Shown: piece after piece, positions 10,884 to 21,828 of the stretch
Position numbering within the stretch: the stretch's first letter is position 1
Layout of the letters: each line of letters starts with the position of its first letter
Assembly (NCBI GenBank): GCA_003254925.1
Contig: QANZ01029894.1
Coordinates: 23,615 to 87,614, forward strand
Direction of reading: 5' to 3'
From: Chamaecrista fasciculata
Lineage: Eukaryota > Streptophyta > Magnoliopsida > Fabales > Fabaceae
Length of the DNA: 64,000 nucleotides
The notes under the pieces: generated by a model
The model's input: only the letters and a program-made list of their open reading frames with translations
What the model was told of the DNA's origin: nothing
Databases searched by the model: none
Program-made: the position numbers and the translations under genes

Positions 10884-12964
10884 ATGGCGCAACTTCAAGT
10901 CCAGGCTCTTCACTCGTGCAAATTCACTCACATGGCCTCCTTCTCTCACCTTCCCACCTTCCAAAAACCCCTCATATTGCCTCGTCTTTCTGGTTCTATA
11001 ACCTCTTCTGGACCTCTTAGAACTGTACATTTGTTTCCCCTGTCCGCGGTGAAATCTCGCACTGTCTGCAAGATGAGCGGATCAGGTAAATCTTCGTCCT
11101 GTTTTCTCTTGGTAGGCATGAATTGTGGTTTTCCTTCTGTTTGCTATCAAATAATTTTGTTTTGGTTGGGGGAGAGGGTGGTTTTGGAGGATAATTGATT
11201 TGGGCATTTTATCATACACTTGCTGTGCAATAGTAAAGTCAATGAATTCTTTATTGCAAGTCTTGGAAGTGATTTCATCTTCAGTTGGAAAGCTAAGGGA
11301 ACTTCGTGAACTGCTCTTGCATGATAGGAATTAAGTATTTGGAATCCTCAGTTCCTCTTCGAAATGAAAATTTCATGTTTCTACCGAGTTGCAGCTGGGT
11401 TTTTGCTTCTGATCAATGTTGAACCCGAAATACAGAAATGTTTTAGCAACCTTACATGGTTTTAGTTAGATATGATCTCGCAGCTGGAGCTTGGAAAATC
11501 TGGGGAAAAGAGGAAACCGGAGAAACGAGTGAACGGGATATTCTGGATTATACTCCTTAACATTGGAATATATGTGGCTGATCATTTTTTTCAGGTATAG
11601 AATTTTCCTTATTATTAAATCGCCTCTTGTGCTCATGCGCAATTACAAATCTTTTGGAAAATAGGATGGGTATATAACTCTTACAAACTAAGAAGCTCCA
11701 ATCTATTAATTCCGTTTTGGCGTCGTTTCATATTTGCTTCTATGAATCAATGTAGGCTAACGCACATTTTGGATGATATCTGTTAGGTTCGTAGCATCAA
11801 ATTTCTATACTTGTACCACAACTGGCCTGCTTGGTATCAGTTTCTGACAGCAACGTTTTGTCATGCTAATTGGTGAGTGTTCTATGATTTCTCGAGTTGT
11901 GTGATCTTTGTATTTCAATTCTCGTGTTTGAATTAATTTTACATATCGTTCTATTGAGGAAGCTTCTCATGGCAATTAACAACTTTCCCACTATCTCATT
12001 TTACAATCTAACCACTACCTTAACATGTGAACTTGTTCAGGAAGCATCTTTCAAGCAATCTTTTCTTCTTGTACATTTTTGGTAAGTGTATCTCTTTTTT
12101 TTTTGTCCTGGTTATTGAATGAAAGCTTAAGCGATTATAATTTCATTGGTTCCGTGACAGGAAAGCTTGTTGAAGAAGAGGAAGGCAATTTTGGTCTGTG
12201 GCTTTCTTACATTCTCACTGGTGTTGGAGCAAACCTTGTTTCATGGTTGGTTCTACCAAGAAATGCAGTCTCAGTTGGAGCTTCTGGTGCAGTTTTTGGA
12301 TTATTTACTATTAGCGTCCTTGTAAAGGTACCCAACGTGAAATTTATTGTTCTTTAGTTTGCGGTTGTGCTTCCAAGTTCAAAGTCATTACAGATTTACT
12401 TGATGTAGATTTCCTGGGATTGGAGGAAGATTCTTGAAGTGCTTATATTGGGGCAGTTTGTAATAGAGAAGGTAAGCAGGAGAAACGAATTTTGGGCTTG
12501 TTATTTAGAATATTTTTTTTTGGCCTGATCTTATTTAGAATATTTAGTTATGCATAAACGTTGCTGTCAAAGGTAGCTTTGAACAGATTGGTCAGGGTTA
12601 ATGAATTAAAATATTAAGTCGTACTTGATGTTTTGTATTGATTTTTCAAGGATCTTTTGTTTGTAAAGCTAAAACGGGGAAGTTTTGATCTTCTTGTTTG
12701 TCATTTGGACTATGCTTGAACTAGTAGAATCAGTTTCATTTCTAACTGATCTGTTCCTTGTGAGCTTCGTAGGTTATGGAAGCAGCCCAAGCTTCGACGG
12801 CACTATCGGGCAGTGGAGGCTACTTAATGCAAAGTGTCAATCACATTGCACATCTTTCTGGTGCTCTTGTTGGCGTGCTTTTGGTCTGGCTTCTTAGCAA
12901 AGTCCCCTCTGATCCTTCAGATCAAGCATCCACTTTGAACAAGAAAACGGGCAAAATCCAATAG
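10884..12964 (+). CDS. RBL11: Chloroplast rhomboid protease, RBL11-like
   Basis: Seven exons: 10884-11085, 11470-11594, 11787-11872, 12041-12081, 12161-12327, 12409-12471, 12773-12964, giving 291 aa. Residues 1 to about 65 are rich in Ser, Leu and basic residues with almost no acid, as expected for a plastid transit peptide. A conserved stretch follows (KRVNGIFWIILLNIGIYVAD), then the rhomboid core with the catalytic serine in GASGAVFG (Ser193) and the catalytic histidine in AHLSGALVG (His255). HANW and LSSNLFF are loop and helix signatures of the family. Rhomboids are intramembrane serine proteases; RBL11 homologues act in plastid envelope membranes. Exon 2 was begun at 11470 because that acceptor preserves the frame and gives DMISQLELGK. 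The gene diverges from SPP and converges on the PPR gene. Confidence 0.93.
12501..12545. repeat. Micro-insertion (poly-T + GGCCTGATC) in an RBL11 intron
   Basis: A perfect 15-bp direct repeat, TTATTTAGAATATTT (12501-12515, 12531-12545), flanks the 15-bp insert TTTTTTGGCCTGATC, in the last RBL11 intron. The insert shares TTTTTTGGCCTGAT with the one at 51949-51969. Confidence 0.75.
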
Positions 12965-13557
12965 ATGATGTAATTAATTTAGTCAGCTTATATCTTAAAT
13001 GAGAAGAGTAATATTTTGTTCCTTTTATTAGTTATTTTTATAGTAATTACATCAAAAGTTTAATTTTAGTGGAGGTATTGTTCTATGATGAACGTTTACA
13101 GTTGGGGAAATAGATAAAGTGACAGAAGTTGCTTGAAATATGATTGACGGAAGACTTCATGTCCAGAGATGCATGCAATGGAGATGGATGCTACTTTAAA
13201 AAACTGATGTATCTTTGTACTTCTGTTTTATTCCTGCGTCTTAACAAGATCATGTTATATGCCTTCTTTCAAGGAATTTGTGAAAAGAATATACATGCAT
13301 CCTGAATTTCAGTGATCTCGATTATGATGATTAAATAATTCACAAAGTTAAGAGAATATACACATTAATCCTTTTTTCTTTTACAGCAAATTGATGCTTT
13401 CATTCACCTCCAACCGGAGTTGCATCATAAGAAGCATCCTGCTTGGTTACATGAAAATACGAGCAGTATGAAGATCTTAACACTATTTACAACTAAATGA
13501 CCAATTTCTGTTCAGTTGAATCACCAACTATAGTTGCATGAAAGAGATATTTCTCCC
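12965..13557. other. Convergent 3' regions of RBL11 and the PPR gene
   Basis: Just under 600 bases between two stop codons facing each other. They should contain both 3' UTRs. No other feature was seen. Confidence 0.6.
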
Positions 13558-16500
13558 TCAGCTCAAGAACACTGCTATACATGAATTTGCAAGTTGGTAT
13601 GTGCCATGCTGCCCTAGAAATTGCTTCTGACACATGATGGAAAATCCTTCACCGTATCTACAAGTTTGAGAGAGACACTTGAATTTTTTTGTGAGCAATG
13701 AGCTTTCCAGATCATAATCTCTAGGTAGCATTCGTCTTCTCCTGGCTGCCACAGCTGAACCTCTCTGATAATTGCTACCTACATTTGGAACCCGCAAGAG
13801 ACTATGGTATGGGGCAACGGTGTAGGGTTTTTGGTAAATTTTCTCCAAGCTTTCAGCTGGCACTTCTTTGTCTTCCTCTACTGAATGGATCTTCGACTTA
13901 TTTTTCACCATCTGCAGTAACCTATTTGCCTCATCTGTTAATCCAACAGAATACCAAGCTTCCACAACAAGCATGATAGTGAATTTCTTAGGCAATACGT
14001 TAAACTCTTTCATTATTTGGAGTACTCGTTCTGCTTTCCATGGCTGTTCTGCTTCTGCATATCCTGAAATTAGGGTCTCAAAAGTCCTCAAATTTGGAGA
14101 AACACCAAACTCACACATTTTCTTAAAAATCCTGATAGCACAGTCCATTCTGCCAGTACTACACCATCCACTTATAACGGTTGTAAATATGACAACATTT
14201 GGGGAGACACCTGATTTGATCATGGCAGTTAGCAGTTCTTCTGCCTTTTCTGGTTCTTGTGCACGTATGTATCCTTTAGCGAGAATACTGTAAGTGTGTG
14301 CATCCGGCTCTACACCAGATTTCAACATGTCATTGAAGACTTCCTTGCATTTCTCCAAGAACCCAGCTTTGCTCCAAGCATTCATTATAGTACTATATGT
14401 TACCACATCTGGTTTGATTTGAAATTCTTCCATCAACCGTAAAACCTATATGTATAGATATCCACCATGAGGTGCAAACTTCTCAAATTAAAACTACTAT
14501 TGTAAAGATTATAAACAAATCAAGATAGAATCTACTCATGTAAGTTAAACTAAAGAGACAGTAATCCACTATGCTGCGAATATACATACAAGCAAATGAA
14601 AGATTTGATAATTTTAAATTTTCCACTTTGAGCAAAAGATGGGTTAGAGCTAGACGATTGCATGACAATTGGCACACTAAATTGATAAACAAATTTAGAA
14701 ACCAGAGGCACAGGATGAGTAAGTACATATTTACATTATCTTCCCATTGCATAACCCCTTTTCCATGAAGTTAGCATGCAAAAATGATTGCATGTGGTAA
14801 CGTAAGTCTTTTTCAAGGAATTGCAATTTAGTATTTAAAATAGTCAAATATACTGTCGCTAGTCGACAAATGTCGTTTACTATTGAGATGAATGCCTAGA
14901 CATTAGGAAGTTAAGAGTAGATTATAATGAGGAGATTAACTTACCTCATCAACACCATCTCTATCCATCATGTCCACAAAACCATTTATTATGGAGTTGA
15001 ACAAGACAAGATTTGCTTTCAGCCCAAGATCCTTCATCCTATATACGCACCTCAGGGCTTCCCTCATTTCACCTTCCTTACCGTATCCACTTATGATGAT
15101 GCTGAAAGTTCTCTCATTGGGCTCCACACCATTGTTCTGCATCTCTAAAATCATTGCTTCAGCCTTAGTAGTCTCTCCATTTTGAGCATAAGCTGTGGCC
15201 ATTGTGTTGAAAGTAACAGCATCTGGCTGCATTCCAGATGCTACCATTTTGTACACTACGTTCCAGGCCTCAGACATGTTCTTCTTTTTACACCATGCCC
15301 TAACAAGCACATTATACGTCTTGAGATTGGGTTTTACATTTCCTTCTGTTGTAATCAGGTCAAGCAGTTTCATTGATTCTTCAGGCTTACCAGCAATTCC
15401 ATACCCTTTGATCAATGTGTTATAAGTGCTAGTGGTAGGTACTATTCCACTCTCTTTCATCTTCTGAAATGTTTCCATGGCTTCCTCCATGTTACCAGCT
15501 TCGGAAAATGCATTTATGAGAGCATTAAAAAATATAGAGTCAGGCTTCATTCCTTTTTCTTCCACCTGTGACACAATGGTATGTATGGACTTGAAGCACT
15601 TCTGGATGGTCAAGGCATTTAACAGGGTTGTGTATGTTACTAAAGATGGTTGGTGCCCTCCTTCAATCAGATTTTGAAATACGGCACTGGCTTCCTGAGG
15701 TTTTCCTCTATCTATCAGAATATTCATAAGTTTTGTTCTTGAGCGCACAATCCGGCAACTATTTTTACCCATGCAGAAAATGCAGGTCGCTTGACTTTCT
15801 GGATCTGCAGCCTTAGTTACTTGGTTCATTGAATCCTTGGCGACCAGATTATTCCCCTATTAAATTGCATACCAATAAACAATCAATTTCGTGCAGTTTT
15901 AATCTAGTATCCTGATATTCACTGTAACATCATTAAAACATTCAAGCTGGACAACAATGGCAATGATTCATCAAAAATCAAAGATTCTGGAGTTGCTTGA
16001 CTCAGAACAGCAGCAGGATTGTCCTTTCTATTACTAGCAATTAGTAAGTTTCGGAGGAAGCCCAAAATCAGAAAACATTGGAAAATCTTTGTAACAAGGA
16101 AGATATCTTTGCATACTTGTAGTTATGAAATACAGTTAAGTCATATTGTCTCATAGTTGCACCATCCCTGTATTTAGGTAAATACTTAAACATCTACAAC
16201 TCTGAGAATCTAACAATTTGACTTCTGGTTTATACTTCTGGTCTCAACTACCCTTCTCTATTTTTCCACACAAGACTGCTGGATTCATTGATATGAGGAA
16301 AATTTTTCACCTCTAAATGGACAGCACTAAGTGGAAACATATCTCCAGCTTAGGAAAACTTCACAAACAGCTGAAGTATTCGTAAGAGCTGCTAAAAGTT
16401 TCTGCTATCAGAAGATAACTTCACCTCTTTTATATTTTTTGAAAATTTGATCAATAGCTGATTTCTTGAAGAAAAATAGAAAATGCTACTGTAAAGAATA

Positions 16501-16831
16501 ATGCCTCTTGCCACAATTTACAGCATAATGAAGTAATCATGACATGATATATATGAAGATTTTTCAACAATACTAGTTCCTCAATTTTTACCTTGATTGT
16601 CGCAGGTTGAATCAATCCTTTTTTCATAGTGGCTATTGTTGCTTGGTTTCTGCATCTAGCTTCAGAAAAGGAATTCTCATTCCCTGGCATTATCATGTTT
16701 TTCTTGTGTGTGAGTCAATTTCAAGTACTCAATTGCTTTGACTTGAAGAAACAAGGTAACAACTATTCTCTGTCACCTTCACACTTCCAGGATGTCCGAA
16801 CAGAAAATACCTTCATACCATCACAATTCAT
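13558..16831 (-). CDS. P-type pentatricopeptide repeat protein (At5g21222/At5g25630-like)
   Basis: The two large exons are certain: 14945-15856 (304 codons) and 13558-14445 (296 codons with stop), joined at [12 protein letters not shown]. Upstream, 16592-16702 (encoding GLIQPATIK before an AAG|GTAAAA donor) joins in phase. A 21-base first exon, 16811-16831 (MNCDGMK), is the likely start, for about 643 aa in all. About 12 consecutive 35-residue PPR motifs of the P class run from roughly residue 70 to 510 (VTYTTLL, FFNALI, TYNTLI, TFNTMA and so on). They are followed by a basic tail containing RRRRM and a Cys-containing end. PPR proteins bind RNA; most act in mitochondria or plastids. I see no convincing targeting peptide at this start, so the N-terminus is the weak point. 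A 38-codon upstream frame (from 16934) overlaps the proposed ATG. Confidence 0.85.
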
Positions 16832-17837
16832 AGTTGTGATCAGGATTGTTAAAAATGCAGAATACTAAAGGTATAGAATAAAGACGCAGCTCAGTAGGGT
16901 CTTTGGCTTCGTTCACTCCATGATTCTGATTCATATTCTGCATAAAGTTAAATAATACTCATTCCTCTTCAGTAATGCCAATTTTATAAACCAAATAAGT
17001 GTCCATAAAGTAAGGAATATCCATAGCCAACAAACAACCTGCTGAAGGATTAAGGTGGACATACTAGAAAACAAGCTAAATACATACACACACAGACATA
17101 TATATATAAAGTTTATCGGAATGAAAATCGCGATGAATAAAATGAACCGACATGACCTAAAATGTTGACATTTAACACGAACTGAACCTCAGGGCATTAA
17201 ATTCATGCGAGATCGCACAGATAACGGAATGATCGCTTCGTAGTATTTACCTGTTGAACGCAGCTGTAGCTGAATATGAAGGCAGTAAGGCGAAATGAAG
17301 GGGAAAGAAAGAAGGAAGTGGGAATATGAATTGAACAGTTTAAAGTTGAAATAGTGGCGTGAGATGTTCAATGGGATTTTAGAAAATAAAAAATATAAAA
17401 TGCAAGAAAATGTATCATCCACAAAATAAATTGTGTAGCCAGAAGCTCAGAAATAATGCGATAGATCATGGAGGGAAAAGTGGATAAGGAACAAAAAGTG
17501 AGGCTGAACTGTCTCAAGAATGTGGCCTCCTGAAGGAGTAATTGCTGACCTGGATTAATTAGTTAGCTTAGTCAGTTTTAGCTAAGTTATTAGTAGTTTT
17601 TTCTAGTTAACAATTAGTTATATGTGTTTTTTACATTTCTACCCTCACTTAGTTAGAGTTTTTGAACCAATCAGATTACACACATATCTTTCCCTTTTCT
17701 GCTAAATTCTTCACCAAATTGTTTTTGGGTTAGGTTTTCATACAATACCGAGAACGATTTGACTTCAGTTCATCTTGTTGAGAGTCAATTGTGTTTTGAG
17801 ACAGTGAAGTGAAGTTCTATTTACTATTAATTTCAAC
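16832..17837. other. PPR 5' region and intergenic sequence
   Basis: 16832 to about 17300 is the 5' side of the PPR gene: untranslated exons and a possible uORF at 16934. From 17400 to 17837 the sequence is low-complexity, with repeated TTAGTTAG/TTAGTTAACTAATTAG words reminiscent of LTR sequence, but no ends, repeats or primer sites could be fixed. Confidence 0.35.
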
Positions 17838-18007
17838 AAAGTTCCTCAAATTCTGGTATAATAAAATAATAAATTTATTAAAAAAAACAAATTTCTCAGA
17901 ACAAAAAGACTGATGATCCAGAAACAGTGGGCCACAAGGCCCTCGATGGCCCAAGCCATGCCCAGAATCCCTTATTCACTGAAGGACTATATGTCTATAT
18001 TATATTA

Positions 18008-18644
18008 GACGAAACCTACTATTTGGTCCCTCCTTTTTCTCACTTTTAACTATTTGGTCCCTACATTTTTGAAAGACTATTTGGTCCCTCAAAAATTAGA
18101 AATGTCAACTCGTTAGTCCCTGTAGCCTATTTCTGTTACCAACATTGATAGCTTGATCATTAAGTGCACATGTAACACGTTAAATGTCACATATTTAACT
18201 ATTTGGAATCATCTAGGATTTGAGATTCGAGAATAATNAAAATTAGAAATGTCAACTCGTTAGTCCCTGTAGCCTATTTCCGTTAACAACACTGATAGCC
18301 TGATCATTAAGTGCACATGTAACACGTTAAATGTCACATATTTAACTATTTGGAATCATCTAGGATTTGAGATTCGAGAATAATTCAATAATTTGTAATA
18401 CAAATATTTGGATCTGACTCAATTTTAGGTTGATTTTACTGTGTTTGTTGGTCTGGTTCGGTTGGTTTAGGTGATTAGGATACTAAATCGACATTTAACG
18501 ATGTCATGTAAGCATTTAATGTCTGATAGTTGACGAGTATGATAAATGAGGGACTAAATAAGAAACTAAGTAGTCTATTTCAATAAATTAGAGACCAAAT
18601 CATTGACTCAGTAAAAAAGTAGGGACCAAATAGTAGGTTTCCTC
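18008..18644. mobile_element. MULE-type MITE with 9-bp TSD, containing an assembly gap
   Basis: The ends are inverted repeats (GAAACCTACTATTTGGTCCC on the left, its reverse complement on the right). They are flanked by the 9-bp direct repeat ATTATATTA (17999-18007, 18645-18653). The assembled length is 637 bp, but about 146 bp is duplicated around a single N, so the true element is probably about 490 bp. A diverged relative lies at 26206-26672, and Helitron 62979-63156 holds a piece like its right end. Confidence 0.8.
18092..18384. other. Probable unmerged assembly overlap around one N (18238)
   Basis: 18092-18237 and 18239-18384 are the same 146 bases with about four differences, separated by a single N. 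This is what results when two contig ends or haplotypes overlap but are not merged. A real tandem repeat is less likely because the break coincides exactly with the N. Confidence 0.8.
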
Positions 18645-18781
18645 ATTATATTATTATCCCTCCGAATCCCAAATGTCCAAGTCAATTAGTCAAATATATA
18701 GGAAGTTCAACATTTTCAATTTCCCATCTTTTTCTTCTTCAATCGGCTTTCCTGAGTCGCCGACGCGATCTAAATCTGGAA

Positions 18782-19975
18782 ATGCTGAAATTGTGGAAAT
18801 GGTACCAGCATTGCTTAGCTGTTCACCCAGTCAAGACTCACATGATCACCTCTGGTTTGATTTGGGGTGTCGGTGATATAGCTGCCCAGATTATCACATA
18901 CTCTACAGCTAACAACCATAATTGAAACGAAGTAATGTTCTCTCCTTTATTCACCTCAAGTGCCGATTGATACATTGTTTAATGCTATTCATCGTTTAGG
19001 CAAGTGATAGATCCTTTCCTAAATTGGAGTGTGGAGTATGTGTTTGTGAGAAATTTATAATATTGTCAACATTTGTTTGTGATTTATGGTATGAACTGTG
19101 AACACTGAACACTGAACACTTTTTTTATTGGTAATCAGTAATCAGTAATCACACCACCAGTATAATTAGCTTACATTTTTTTGGTTAATGGCAATCTCTT
19201 TTTTGTACATCAGGATGACGATAAAGAATTCAAGATCAATTGGAAACGGGTGACTACAACCAGCTTTTTCGGATTTGGATTAGTTGGTCCAGTTGGCCAC
19301 TACTGGTAAATACTAAATAGCATTACTTCAGAGGGTGCTGATGATTCATAAACCCAGTAGTGCCATTTTAGTATTAATCATGTTTTCGTGGTCTGACTAC
19401 TATAAGTTGAAATTCTATAGTTGAAGCTACACTGCCAAATGATGTTACTTATGTTTTTAGTAGTAAACAGTGACTACTAATAAAGATTAAAGAAGCCTTT
19501 TGCTGAGTTACATTGTAAGCTTGCAGTTTCACCAATCAAATAGATTCTTATAAACTTCCATTACATCTGGACTCTCGATGCCTGATCAATAGGGCTCTAG
19601 TTGTATGACCTCATCAACTGAAAGCCTAGACCAGTTCTTCTTCAGCTGATCGAAAACTTAGCTGCTGTTGTCTCAAAATAAAATAGTGAACCCATAAAAG
19701 AAAGGACTCCAACTTAATTTATATATGTGAAATTGCATCATTTATGTTCATGTCTTGCAGCAGCTATCTGTTTTATAATCTATTTATTTGTTCTATATAT
19801 GGTGACTTTTGTAGGTATGAAGGCTTGGACCGATATATCAAATCAAGACTGATGCTTAAACCTAATTCCTTTCGCTTTATTGCCACTAAAGTTGTTGTTG
19901 ATGGGGATCTCTTCGCACCATTGGATTTATTGGTATTTTTAGTTACATGGGGTTTTCTACCGGAAGGAGTGTTCC
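18782..19975 (+). pseudogene. Mpv17/PMP22 family pseudogene (tandem copy)
   Basis: Exon 1 (18782-18931) reads MLKLWKWYQHCLAVHPVKTQ and on, almost identical to the intact gene at 21829, but has a TGA in place of the Arg codon three codons before the donor. Exon 2 (about 19214-19306, GATGACGATAAAGAATTCAA...) and its splice sites are preserved. Exon 3 starts at 19815, carries a one-base deletion in the T run after LDLLVF, and loses all homology after VPQ (about 19975), where a foldback element begins. About 80 C-terminal residues of the family are missing. Despite this, exon 2 and the introns remain well conserved, so decay is fairly recent. Confidence 0.88.
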
Positions 19976-20148
19976 TCAAATGTTTTAAAAAAGAATTTTA
20001 AAAAATTCAAACTTTAAGGGAGGTGATAGAAGAAATGTAAGGGATTTTAGAACTTCTTTCTCGGAATCACCAAATGTAAGGGAATCTTCTATCATCTCCC
20101 TCCTCAAAAGTGTGAATTTTCGAAAATTCTTTCTTAAAGCATTTGAGG
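19974..20148. mobile_element. Foldback/MITE-like inverted repeat, about 175 bp
   Basis: The left arm CCTCAAATGTTTTAAAAAAG and the right arm (reverse complement CCTCAAATGCTTTAAGAAAG) pair with few mismatches over about 70 bp, through GGAGGTGATAGAAGA. They are separated by a short loop. The element begins exactly where the pseudogene's exon 3 stops matching the intact copy. No clear target duplication was found, so the exact ends are uncertain. Confidence 0.65.
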
Positions 20149-20484
20149 ACGATTATTTGAAAGAGATTTCAGTGAGAATTGGAGTTTTTGGATGAGTTTT
20201 TGAGTTTCTCGTCGATTTCCGTACGTTTTCCGGTGAGTTTTAAATTTTATGCGTTTTCAGTTTTGGTCCATCTGTCATTTGCTTTAATTTGTGTTGTTTT
20301 TGCATTTCTATTCCATTTCATGAAGAATTCATGGATTAGGGACCAAGATGTAAGGTTTGAGAATCTTCAGGGATGCTCTATCACTTTCATTTTGATAGTC
20401 AGGGACTAAAGTGAAAGGAACATGAAGTTTTCAAGACTAAGCTATAATTTAAAATTGACAGAGGACTAACGATGAGAGGTTTTC

Positions 20485-20695
20485 AAAACATATGGGACCA
20501 AAACTGAGACAAAAAAAGATATAGGACTGGTTTGGGAACTGGAGAAAAGATACAGGACCAAATACGAGACAAACAAAGTTATAGGACTGATTTGGGAACT
20601 GGAGCAAAGTTACAGGACCAAATTCGAGAAAAAAAAGTTATAGGACTAATTTGGGAACTGCAGCAAAGTTACAGGACCAAATTCGCACTTTGGCC
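20485..20695. repeat. About 3.5 tandem copies of a 59-60 bp unit
   Basis: The unit runs TATAGGACT..TTTGGGAACTG.AG.AAAG.TACAGGACCAAAT.CGAGA and is repeated head to tail. The array ends in GACCAAATTCGCACTTTGGCC, which resembles the right terminus of the 10255-10669 MITE family. It is probably the expanded subterminal part of a related element whose left end was not found. Confidence 0.65.
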
Positions 20696-21260
20696 AATAT
20701 TAAAATGCTATTTATTATTAATTTTAAGTAATTTCTCAAATTTTGGTATAATAATAAATTGTTAAATCAAACATCTGGTCCTTATATTTTCACTGAAATT
20801 GTAATTTAGTCCTTATCCTTCAATTACATATAGTTTAATCTTGTTTTTTTATACAAAAGAAAGTAAACTTTAAAGAGATTTGAATCTAAAGCTACCAATG
20901 TGTCATTCAAATGAGCAGCAAGAAAACATAATAGTTGAATAATTCAAAAATGCCACAGTAATAAAATAAAATAAAAAACCTTAATAAATTAGATAGAAAC
21001 AGAAAATTTGTGGGGAATTTACAGTTTTACCAAAGAAGATTTGTGGAGTTCCACCTTTTCATAGAAGTTGTCTTTCTAAATCATGGGATATAGTTTCAAA
21101 ATTACCGTCAAAATTTATATAGTTTTAGAATTTTCCTAATGCAACATATATGTGAATGTTAAAGTATTTCGTGAGTTTATAGAAGAACAACTTTGTGTAA
21201 AAATTGAGGAGAAACTCTGAAATTTTTTTTTGGTAAAATTGTAAAAGCCCTACACATTTT

Positions 21261-21323
21261 TTTTATCTAATTAATTAAATTTTTTTTATTTTTCGGTAAA
21301 ATATCTTTTATCTAATTAATTAA
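21261..21323. repeat. Micro-insertion (T-rich + CGGTAAAATATC), 18-bp duplication
   Basis: A perfect 18-bp direct repeat, TTTTATCTAATTAATTAA (21261-21278, 21306-21323), flanks a 27-bp insert that is T-rich on the left and ends CGGTAAAATATC. The repeat is AT-rich, so chance similarity is somewhat more likely than at the other sites. Confidence 0.5.
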
Positions 21324-21384
21324 TTAAAATTGTAAAATGAATTTATTTAAAACATGAATTTTTAAGAACAGAAAGCCTAATGTT

Positions 21385-21440
21385 CCAGAAACATTGGGCC
21401 ACAATGTCCTCAATGGCCCAAGCCAGGCCCAGAATCCCTA
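21385..21440 (+). promoter_or_regulatory. Conserved site II-rich promoter patch of the Mpv17-like gene
   Basis: TTGGGCCACAA, ATGGCCCAAGCC and AGGCCCAGAATCCC lie within 55 bases and are retained in the duplicated left copy (about 17925-17975) while surrounding sequence has diverged. TGGGCC/GGCCCA words are site II elements common in promoters of constitutively expressed and organelle-related plant genes. Confidence 0.5.
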
Positions 21441-21828
21441 ATATTGAAGGACTATATTATAGTATACCTCCCCTTTCGGTGCTTTTTCCGAGACTAAACA
21501 GTAAACACCCAATTGTCAAATATATAGGAAATTCACCATGTTGAATTTCTCATCTTTTCTTTTCCTCCAGGGCGATTTTGATTCCTTTCTTCAATCGGCT
21601 TTCCCAGGAAAATAGCAGCCGACGAGATTTCGACCACCGGAAGAACACATTAAAGAAAAGCTGATAAAAACTAGAGGCCATTCATCTTTCATTGCCCATA
21701 GAAAATACTGTGATTAAGGATTTGGTTGGCGATTCATCTCGATTCTCGACACTGCGGGGATAAATATCGGTGATCGATAATATCTTTATTCTTTCCCTCG
21801 AAATACTCTCTTTTGTTGCAATCGGAAT

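Larger units (their letters stand above)
17838..19975 (+). repeat. Left copy of a tandem gene duplication (Mpv17-like)
   Basis: This segment is homologous to 20735 to about 23215: the same order of CTCAAATT(C/T)TGGTATAATAA, a promoter patch with GTGGGCCACAA, GGCCCAAGCCA and GCCCAGAATCCCT, GTCAAATATATAGGAA, then the three exons and introns of an Mpv17-like gene. The left copy carries a MITE (18008-18644) absent from the right copy. It loses homology in exon 3 at about 19975. The duplication therefore included promoter and gene body and came before the MITE insertion. Confidence 0.8.

Noticed and set aside
17520-17830. Solo LTR upstream of the Mpv17 duplication
   Set aside because: The TTAGTTAG-type texture suggests it, but no ends, target duplication or signals could be placed.
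18092-18384. Real tandem repeat inside the MITE
   Set aside because: The repeat boundary coincides exactly with a single N, so an unmerged assembly overlap is the better explanation.
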